Source: Alligator mississippiensis (Eukaryota > Chordata > Crocodylia > Alligatoridae). Taken from it: a stretch of DNA of 64,000 bases. The DNA lies in NCBI RefSeq assembly GCF_030867095.1, contig NC_081824.1:84712382-84776381 (forward strand), given 5' to 3'. Below the pieces are notes generated by a model that worked only from the letters and a program-made list of their open reading frames with translations, had not been told where the DNA came from and ran no database searches. This document shows, in pieces, positions 55,300-64,000 of the stretch. The position numbers were made by a program, and so were the translations under genes. How positions within the stretch are numbered: the first letter of the stretch is position 1; each line of letters opens with the position of its first letter.

Positions 55300-55450
55300 C
55301 ATCAGGGACTGGTTCTCTGGTCCTGGGCTGCACAAGCTCCCTTTAAACATCGAAGCATAAGGGAAGCCTGGGAACAAGGACTGGCTCCCTAGTCCTAAGA
55401 TGAACACTCCCTTTAAATATCCAGGTGATATGTCAAGTCTAGAATCAAGG
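55300..55450. repeat. Two-unit repeat with CCCTTTAAA, about 70-bp units
   Basis: Two units starting ggactggttctctggtcct and ggactggctccctagtcct are spaced 72 bp, and each carries ctccctttaaa (CTTTAAA at 55341 and 55411). The motif and spacing resemble the repeat at 9250-9900. Confidence 0.55.
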
Positions 55451-55927
55451 AGTAGCAGGATTTGTGATTTTTGGGTTTCAGGACAAAATTACTCAGATTC
55501 CACCCCATAATTAAATTAACCTCTGAGGGGGCATGAGATGTACAGATAAAAAGCACTATACAAAAATCAGATATTGCTATTTTCTCACAAGACATACAAG
55601 GGATAGAAAAATATCATCTAACTGTGGTCTGATGTCCAATGATACTCACGGTTTGCTACCTCTTGCAGCAAACGATAAGGTCACATACTCACTTAAAAGA
55701 GACATCATAACTTTTCCGTATGTTATAACCTCTTCTCCTATTCTATTGGCATCTTTTCTATTTTATCTGGATAGAACTTCATATTATTGGAACCTCATCA
55801 ATGTCTCAATGGCTATGTGAAACGGTGAAAAAGACGGCTGACAACACTAGAAGATGTAAAATAAAAGATCTATGTGACTGAATGTGATCAATAAAAAGTA
55901 CACATTTCAAACCAGGCCTCTTCAGGA

Positions 55928-56222
55928 GTTTATACACGTGTTCTGGGAGTGGCTCTGAGAGCCGCTCTAATTAAAGCACCAGGAGTGTCACGTGTATCAG
56001 TGTCCCTGCACTGAAAAATGTCTGCGGTGGCACTTTAATTAAAGCTCATCAAACGAGCTTTAGTTAAAGCACCCCTACTGCCATTTTTCAGCTCAGGGAT
56101 GCTAATACACATGACGCTGGAGTCTGCTGGGGTGCAGTAATTACCATATTCCAGCAGACTCAATTAATCTGGTGTAATTACAGCACCTCGGAGCAGCCTC
56201 GCTTCACGTGTTTAGGTGCCCT
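55928..56222. mobile_element. Foldback MITE, copy A
   Basis: Ends with inverted tttatacacgtg and (from the right) cctaaacacgtg. The centre is a near-100-bp imperfect palindrome (about 56002-56100) whose core is TTAATTAAAGCTC, 7-nt loop, GAGCTTTAGTTAA. A second copy with the same layout is at 59122-59461. No coding capacity. Confidence 0.72.
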
Positions 56223-58480
56223 TCATGGGTGTCTAAACAGGAGTAAAAGACAAAGTACAGCTTAGACGTCACAATGACAACATTTATCTGGTATTTCATC
56301 AATAGCTTGGTACAAAAGATAGTCACAAAATCCTATTAAAGTAGCAATAGGTTGCGGCTGCTGTAAAAACAATTTCTCCTGCACAGCCATTGCAAATACT
56401 CAGGTTTCATTACCTTTAAATCACTTAACCTAAATGGAGAGGTGGACTGCCACCACAAGTTGCAAATCCACACAATCAGCCCATGGCCCATGCAAAATAG
56501 AAAGAGTTGATCATTCCACTTCCTACTCCAATCTCAAGGCAAACAGCAAATCAAAGGTGTGGCCATCTGAATATGTTAAACCAGGAATTACCTGAGATAG
56601 AGCTATACTAGTCAATCTTCTTGTAAAATCCTGATCTGCTTTAGAAATGTTGTCCTAATTGAAGACTGGGAAGTCACTAAACACAATGGACCAGATGCTA
56701 CCCCACTATTAGGCATCTAAATATGATTCTATTTCATCCTGTTACAACGCCTGAAAAATTTAATGCAACCAGTTTTATAACTTGCTGTTGTCTTAGCCCT
56801 GAAACTATCATATTTTCTTGTATATACCAAGCACCTCTTCCCTAAAAAAATCACCCTTCCTTCTCCCAAAATTGGGGGGCACAAAATCAGTGGGGAAGTT
56901 GATATTCTGCTTGGGATACAAACAACCCACACTTTGCATCCTGCTTCACAGTGCAGCATCTATGGTATTCAGGCACCTGAGAGAGTCAAATTACTTAAAA
57001 GGCGCACTGTTCTTCACTCCACAGGCTTTAACTACTGACTCTCCTTTTTAATGGCCTCGATGTTCCACTTCACAAAATAAACTTTCTTAAGGTTTTGCTG
57101 CTCCTGGTTTCTCTCCTCTTATTTCACAGCCCTTAAGACGCTTTTCAAAATTGTAAATCCAGACTTCAGTAGCAGTTAGGGCTTCAGAAAATAGCACTTC
57201 TGGCTGGATACAGACAACTGAGGTGCATCCACCCTTACTGGATGAAATGGTTTCCTCAGCCATGGTACCAGCAACACATGACTTGAAAGTATTTCAGGAG
57301 GTCCTTCTGTGGATCACCAATAGTCAGGAGACTGAGACTTCAGTTATCTCTGAAAAGCCCCAAATATCATTCAACATTCTGTCGGCTTCTGGTTTGGCCA
57401 TTAACAATGGATTGAGCAAGTCGGAAAGCGGGCCTGCAAGACCGCCTTGCACCAATCTCTCTTACCCTAACAAGTAAATGTATTGAAAACATGTATCAAT
57501 TGCCCCCTCAGGACTTAAATACTTTTACACTCAACTTAAGCCAAGACGACTAGGCAGTCTGGATTAAGAAAATATCAAAATCAACTACTTTAACTTACTT
57601 TCTCAATGTTAGTATTACATTAAATGTTTTTTGCAATGTGTTCATACACACATATACAAAGACTATCACTGGAATAAGAATTTCTTTGTGAAATATTATA
57701 CTGCAACAAGGAGGCATAACTAAGTTATAAAGCACTAAGAAATATATTTATAACAAAAGCACTTTTAATCTAAACCAGTGCCATGAACAAATGTCCCAGT
57801 AATAAATGCATGCAGATAAAAAATAATAGCATCATAGACCACAATATTTGACACACTTTTGGGGGGGAAATAATTTATGAATAAAGTAGCTCTGATAACA
57901 TATTGATTTCTTTACAAAACTATGCAACTATAAAAGTTACATTCATATACTGCATTTGAAAATTCTTTCTAAAAAATGTTTCCATCTCATTTCCGAAAAT
58001 ACCAAAAATACAGAATAATTTTGCTAATTAACTCATTCTGGATGAGTGAATTTTGACATTAGCAAATAAATTACTAAACAAAATGAATACCTCACAAAAT
58101 TTGATTTGCTCATTCATTCCAGTTAATGACAGTTTGTTTTTAGTGGTTTACTACTGTGTAGTGTAGTAGACTGTACTACATTTTGTAAAAATATGGATGG
58201 ATCACATTACCATGACTACATTGGAGCACTCTTTTGTTTCTAAAGACAAAAGATCATCAATCTTGCATGTAGATAATAAAGTGAAAAGATTAGTAAATTT
58301 TTACTCCCTTTTTCCTTTTAAGTTCAGAAGCTATTTTGGTAAATATACAAATATCCACATTTATCAGCTATAAAGTTGCATAATTCTGATATGATTCTAA
58401 TGCTATTTGACAATTAAACTTTTACAATATTAGTAGCAATCAAAATACTTTTCACAAAGGTTAAAAACAGTTGTTCCTAC
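56223..58480 (-). other. FBXL4 intron next to the 214-nt exon, nothing recognised
   Basis: AT-rich intron downstream of the exon ending at 58481. Frames at 56729-57051 and 57223-57477 have no recognisable domains. Confidence 0.5.
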
Positions 58481-58694
58481 CTCTACTTTTGTTCGATAAA
58501 GGATGAGACGCTTAAGGCTGCCCACTTTGGCAATGTGGTTGAAAGCCTGAGGTGGTAGCTTATCACAGGAGGAGAGATTTAATTCCTGAAGGTTTACACA
58601 TGTCTCAGCAATGACCTCCAAGCAAGTCTCATTGAGGAAATGGCCACAAGCCAACTCAAGGCGGACTAGTTCAGAGCCACAAATTTTCATGAAC
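58481..58694 (-). CDS. FBXL4: FBXL4 coding exon (fourth from last): leucine-rich repeats
   Basis: This exon encodes 71 residues of the C-terminal leucine-rich-repeat domain of FBXL4, the substrate-recognition subunit of a mitochondrial SCF (SKP1-CUL1-F-box) ubiquitin ligase. FBXL4 is known to limit mitophagy by promoting turnover of BNIP3 and NIX, and its loss in humans causes mitochondrial DNA depletion. On the minus strand the exon follows a pyrimidine-rich acceptor (ttttacag, AG at 58695-58696) and ends before a GT donor (gtagga) at 58480. It reads from [17 protein letters not shown] through [19 protein letters not shown] to LYRTKVE, the LxxLxLxxC pattern of F-box LRR proteins. The first base completes a split codon (Arg in the family) and the exon ends in phase 0, matching the start of the 18.8-kb exon. 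I recognise it by clear similarity to vertebrate FBXL4. Confidence 0.95.
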
Positions 58695-59121
58695 CTGTAA
58701 AAAGCATATTTTATGTGAATTAAAAAAAACTCTGTGTGACAATTTTGGAACACTATCGAAGCTCTAAACTGCTATTAATAGAAGCAAAGAAAGAAAAAAA
58801 TGTACATGTGCATTCTCTCAAATTATTTTGCAAAATAACTGCATATATACTTAGGTTAAAGTAAGTTGAGTGTTCAGGAAATAATTTATATATTAAATGG
58901 GGGAAAAAACCCTGAAAAATATCAAGCATTAACAGAATGCTAAGTTACAAATCAAGCACCAAGAAGTAGGGCTATACTAAAAATTATGTTTACTCCATCA
59001 ACATTAACTGAACAATGTTGCATAGCCTACATAGTTTTTGATGTTTTCAAGTGAAAAGTAATGGGATCAGGCTTACATTTATCAAATGCATGAGGACTAG
59101 AGGATAATACATATCTCACAA
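58695..59121 (-). other. FBXL4 intron just upstream of the 214-nt exon
   Basis: AT-rich; includes the acceptor tract for the exon at 58694. Nothing else recognised. Confidence 0.5.
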
Positions 59122-59461
59122 ACTTTTACACATGCTCCAGGAGTGTGGGGAAGTGCTTAATTAGAGTGGCTCCAAGAGCTGCTTTAATTAAAGTGCTGCC
59201 ACATCTCCTGTATCAGCGTCCCCACACTTAAAATGGGGGTGGGGCAGTTGAACTAAAGCTGTTCAATGAGCTTTAGTTCAAGTGCCCCCACCGCCATTTT
59301 TAAGCATGGGGACACTTTTAGCATTTTTAAGCATAGGAAGCATGAGACAAGACGCGACTGGAGCGCAACAACTGCCATACTCCAGTGGACTCAACTGAGT
59401 CTGGTCTGGTATGCTAGAATTCCAGAACATGGGAGTGGACTCCAAGCTCATGTATAGACAT
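59122..59461. mobile_element. Foldback MITE, copy B
   Basis: Same architecture as 55928-56222: left end cttttacacatgctcc, right end inverted cctatacatgag-like, shared ctttaattaaagtgctgcc segment. A 96-bp palindrome at 59218-59313 opens gtccccac and closes catggggac, with core GAACTAAAGCT...AGCTTTAGTTC. Confidence 0.72.
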
Positions 59462-62461
59462 TAAGCTAAGATTAATAAAGCAGCCTCAAAGTGCAGTCGT
59501 ATTTTGAAGAGGGATTGTAAAAAATAAATAAATAAAAATGCTGTACCCTTTTTTTGTTCATATTACAGGCAAAACCCATCCCTTTAGTATCAGTTTGGGA
59601 AGTAAAAACTGAGCTATGTTGCTTGCTTCTTTGCCAGTTACCCTAACCCAAACACAAGCCAGAAATAGTGTTCATGTTTGGCATCATTTTAACTACCTTC
59701 AAGTATGGTTTTGACACTGGTATGCTTCTTTCTGTCCCAAATTTCTCATATTTCTCTCTGCCCCAAGAAAAATATTGTAAGGGCATATACAAATGGAAAC
59801 TTTGCTGCAGGGTTATAGAAGGAGGTACATTACTACGTGTCAACTGCTCTGCAGTAAACATGCATGTGCGTGCTATTACCCTGCAGTAGACAAAAAGTGA
59901 ATTCTTTCATTGATGTGCAAGTTATTTGGGTTTACTACTATAGAGCAAAAGCTGTCCATGGCAGTTACCTGCACAACATCATTTATAGCAACTGATATGT
60001 AGTGAAGTCCTGCCCCCTTTCCCATCATGGTAAATTGGTCATATATCCATAACCTAAGCAAGAAAAGTTGAGGATAATTGGACAAGCCATATGAGAGCTA
60101 GGGGATTCAGGCAAAACTACTGTTTTGTCCTTTTAGAAAAACTGTTCTAATTCTTTTTATTCACAAATAAGTCAAAGCCAGCAACGCAAAAACTGTACTT
60201 TAGAATACACTAATCCTCAGGGGGAACTAATCCCCAAGACTATGTTGGAATGAAAAGGTTTAAGCTATTAAAGACCAAATATTCAAACACCTAGAAACTG
60301 TAAGGGTCTCTGCATGCATTACAACTTCTGTCAGAGGTCTGCTGAACTTTACAAGCTCTGTTCCTTTTAATCTAAGCTTTCATTAAAAAAGTAGTAAGCT
60401 CATAGCCCTTTTCATTGCAAAGATAACCTTCAAAATGTAAATCAATCACTAGGCTTGCAAGTTTGATATTGCATAAAAATCACTCATAGTATGTATAAAT
60501 GTCAGAGTCTAAGGCACAGGTTTTCATGAGACAGCTGAGTTGCTTTAATTGATATGGTGGAAAATGCCAGAAGCCAAGAGTCTCATCTATACCAAGGCTT
60601 GTACTAATACAGCTTAATAGTGGTTAGCCCCAATAGGTGGTTCTTGGGTTTTGTTTCCTTTTGTTAGTTCTTCAGCTAAAAATCCCTAGGATATAGAAGA
60701 AGCTTACCATTTGTTATAACCAGGAACCAGTGGGACATGCCCCAATCATAGTTAAAAAAAATAAATAAAAAATGGAGGGCCTGAAGTTTCTGAATCTTTT
60801 GCTTTTGGATGCAGCCCCAATATCCATTTATATTTCTATTTTTTCCATCTCTTTCCTTTTAGTGATTCTTTTCCCCTCATTCAATCCATATTTCATATAT
60901 TCATTATCTACCCCTTCTCCAACACTCAAGCCCCTTTTCTTTACGTTTCCTTTCATCATTTCCTTCTCGCAATTCTATATCCCCTCTCCTTCCTTTCTCA
61001 TGTGTACGAAAAACAAGGAAGGTAGGAGTTGGGTGGCAAGGGGAGGAGGGTGAAAAAGAGAGGGAAAGGGAACCATCAATTTTCCTCCTGCTTCACCTGC
61101 TAGCCAATGCTTAATCTATTTAATATATGCTTTACTGGTATTGTATAATATTAGTTTTTTTAATCAGCACGTTGTGCAGTATTAAGTCAAATGTCCTATA
61201 CAGGTTGAAGTATAGTATATATGCGCAGTTACTTTTAAGTTAAATTTGTAATTCTCTTGGCAACTGAAGCCAGTTTTATTTAAAAGGCTATTTTCCATAA
61301 AGTCATATTGAGTGTCAATTTTTTTTCATCTTTTCTTATTCCTTCTCTTTCAGTTCTCTACCAATTCAACACAATATCAGCTCTTCCATTATTTTAATGG
61401 CTATCACTCTTTAGGCCATCCTTCTTGGCCTTCTGAATAATGTAAAATTTATTGAATAACAACATCATCAGGTAAAGTCCTCTTTTAAGACTCTTTGGTA
61501 CAAGTTATCCAGGCCTGCTAAATGAAAAATAGTTTTTCTTACTAGAGGTTATTTTAGAATCACTTTGTCATCATCTTTCTTCCAATAACTGCAGAATCTC
61601 TTGTAACTTCTACTGTTCCATATGTAGTATCACTAGAAGAAATTTGCTGGATCACTTTATAATCCCATCCACATGTTGTACTTCTACTCTAAAAAGAGAT
61701 AGCAATACCACTCAGTTGTCCTTCTGTCCTTTCCAATTTGTTCTCTTTTCTGTTCAGGCTTCTTAAAATTGAGATGTTCTACTTACTTTGCAGAAAAAAT
61801 TCTGAATTTTAACAAGTGAACCAACTTCTAAAAGTTTAATATTTCATCTACTTTTCCTTCTGTATTAGATGACTGTAGATTTCACCTACCATTCATCTTC
61901 CTTCAAATTTGCCAATGAGTCTACCCATTTCCCTTCTTCCGGCTTCCAAACGTTTAATATTTTTTGCTCCCACCATAACACCTTGGTGCTCTTGTAACTT
62001 CCATTCTAACTTTTAAAGGCAGAGGCTTATATTAACAGATTGAAATTAAAGCCTAATTTGCCTAATATAGAAAAACAAACCTTTTAAATACATGTTCTGG
62101 TAAAACAAATGCCTCTAAGTGTTAAAAATTAAATTAAGCTAAAAAAATCCAAGAGAATGTTTGTTTTCCTTTAAAAAGATGCCAAACTTCCACACACTAT
62201 TTTTTTTCTGCCACCTTGCTAAGTAATAAAAATCCTGGAAATGAAACAAATCAGATATAAAATGGCCATCATCTTTGATGCTTTATCTGCCCTCTGAAAC
62301 CAAAGCTGTATGCCAAGTGCAAAAGCAGAGATGTTCTATGTTTTGCTACATGAAGAATATCAGCTATATGTTTAATGTTGTTTTTTGTACGTATGGTAAA
62401 TAAATCTGTGGTTGGACTGCATAAGGGTCTATATATAATATTAGCTAAAATAATTCTTTAA
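59462..62461 (-). other. FBXL4 intron, nothing recognised
   Basis: I looked on minus for the preceding FBXL4 exon (region between F-box and LRRs) and did not find it. The frame at 60772-61053 is low-complexity Phe/Ser/Pro and is not supported as a gene. Confidence 0.5.
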
Positions 62462-62682
62462 TAGGGGTCAGCAACCCACTGTCTGCAAACCTCATCAGGC
62501 TTGCAGAGCCATTCTGTCCAGCCTGTGGAGCTGGGTGGCTTTAGCTATAGGGGGCTCTACCTGTGCTACAGCTGGGCTCAGAGGAAAAGTGACCATGACT
62601 ACCTATGTAGGAAGCTTCAGCCTGCCTTGGACCAAAATTGCATTGATCCAGCTATCCACTCACAAAACACTGCTGACCACTG
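62462..62682. mobile_element. Short hAT-type MITE, 221 bp
   Basis: Left end TAGGGGTCAGCAACCC and right end ACTGCTGACCACTG form inverted repeats of a common hAT terminal type. Flanking 8-mers ttctttaa and ctctagaa agree at 5 of 8, so the target duplication is weak. The 66- and 75-codon frames across it are not genes. Confidence 0.6.
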
Positions 62683-62690
62683 CTCTAGAA

Positions 62691-64000
62691 TACCTGTTTA
62701 AATCCCAGCAGTTGGACCAAAGAGAACTGAGGGCTGTCAGGCATAACTGGATTCTTCAATAACTTGATGAAAGTACCAAGACTCTCAAGATACTACAGCC
62801 TAGACCACCAATGACTGAGGGAGTCTGGGTTACCAGGAAGACTCCATAGTCTTCTCAGAGACCAAGTTCAGAAGATACAGGACCTAGCAGCTTCTGAACA
62901 AGGATCTGTATTTGAGAAGACAAAGAGAGCATCTCTAAATGAATAGTAAACAAGATATTTCATTCATTTTTAGTAGTAAGACCTAAAGTAAGAATTTATT
63001 AACTACGTCTGGAGTGAAGCTGTGAAAGAACAAACACATGGTCAAACCCCTTTCTGAGGGTATAATTCTTACCATAAGGTACCATAGCCAAGGGCGACCT
63101 GGTATAAAACTTGAAGTGAAAAGCTTATTTGAGTAACTTGAAGCACAGAAAAAAATCCAGATTCATGAAAAACACAATGCTAGCTTCACAACAGTAACTA
63201 AAGTCCTTTTGATTAGGCATTATAAAGTTTAGCCACTTTCAAAAATCCTTTTAAAACAGTTTCAAGTCCCGCCTATTCTTCATTTCCACAAATTATTTCT
63301 GTATTCTCATTCACTTTTACCCTTAAAATTATGATTATTTTCTCTTCCCTCTTGCTATGTGAAATAATAATAATACTAATAATATTAGTGATTTTCATCA
63401 GTAGACCTCAAAGTACTTCACACAAATAGGGGAAATAATCAAGGACTTAATCCTACATGCTACAGAATAAGCTATTTAAAAACTGACCACAGGTAAAAAA
63501 ATATATATATATAATTGTCTATATACAACATAAAACATGAGAGAAAGAATATTTTTCTCTTATTTTCTTCATTCTATTGCAACAGTCTTTCATGTTATTT
63601 GTAAGATGGATGTTAAAAAAATTCAGACAGAAATGAGATTTTTATATTGACAGAACAATCAAGTCATATATTACTAATATTACCTGTAGTTGGACACTTA
63701 ATAATACATGCATGAATAACTAAACTAGCTTAATCTTTCCCCTAAATTGATCTGTAGTATACTTTCACTAAGATGATTTAAAATTTAGGTCCAAGTTTAA
63801 AGATAGTAAAAATATGTCTCTATTACAGTTACAATTTCACAGGATTACAAGATTTAAACCACTGTTTCCTTGTAGTGTCTAAAATTAAAAACAATGCAAC
63901 ACTGAAAATCTGCAAGTGAAATGCCACTGATTTTCATCATATAACAGAAATCAGAAAAGTAAACAGAAATCGCAGTGTAACATAACTTAATATTTCAATC
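62691..64000 (-). other. FBXL4 intron to the window end, nothing recognised
   Basis: AT-rich intron with a short TA-rich run near 63500. No exon of FBXL4 or other gene seen. Confidence 0.5.

Noticed and set aside
58695..64000. Further upstream FBXL4 exon (F-box region)
   Set aside because: I searched minus for the expected LRR/F-box-adjacent sequence with splice sites and found none.

Overview
The window looks like vertebrate, non-mammalian genomic DNA, most probably crocodilian with turtle as the main alternative. The evidence is many CR1 non-LTR retrotransposons of several ages, hAT-type and short foldback DNA transposons, a decayed Ty3/gypsy element, a probable solo retroviral LTR, and widely spaced short exons of one conserved gene. 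The species call is inference from repeat content. It is not a bacterial or viral window.

The only host gene recognised is FBXL4 on the minus strand (F-box and leucine-rich repeat protein 4, a mitochondrial SCF ubiquitin ligase subunit). Its last four coding exons are present: 58481-58694, 18804-18875, 10315-10627 and 3392-3555. Each has AG/GT splice sites, and together they read as one continuous C-terminal leucine-rich-repeat region of about 253 residues. The stop codon is at 3392-3394 and a candidate polyadenylation signal is at 3063-3068. The upstream exons (mitochondrial presequence, beta-sandwich-like region, F-box) lie beyond 64000. Everything from 3556 to 58480 outside the exons is FBXL4 intron; 1-3062 is downstream flank.

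Layout by region. 1-10 kb: flank, last exon and an AT-rich last intron, with a GC-rich repeat containing CTTTAAAG-marked units at 9.25-9.9 kb. 11.5-18.5 kb: a 760-bp hAT-like element, then a degenerate Ty3/gypsy retrotransposon with both LTRs; the left LTR carries an inserted 440-bp MITE. 18.8-58.5 kb: a 39.6-kb intron crowded with transposons. It has a young CR1 at 20.6-22.0 kb, two abutting hAT elements at 22.2-22.85 kb, a nested stack of CR1 copies at 23.2-29.4 kb, a Harbinger-like MITE at 31.2-31.7 kb and two sister hAT copies at 32.4-33.9 kb. It continues with a 2.4-kb hAT-type element holding a probable solo LTR at 37.7-40.1 kb, another young CR1 at 40.6-41.5 kb, and a second nested CR1 stack at 43.65-49.86 kb. 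The last part holds a second copy of the LTR-borne MITE near 52.6-53.0 kb and a foldback MITE at 55.9-56.2 kb. 58.7-64 kb: intron with a second foldback MITE copy and a small hAT.

No tRNA, rRNA, CRISPR or operon-like structure was seen. The transposon genes are all broken by stops, frameshifts or truncation. The most useful observations are about genome archaeology: nested insertions that order CR1 activity, a 14-bp micro-inversion between inverted repeats, paired LTRs that give a natural empty site, and MITE families with long conserved internal palindromes.
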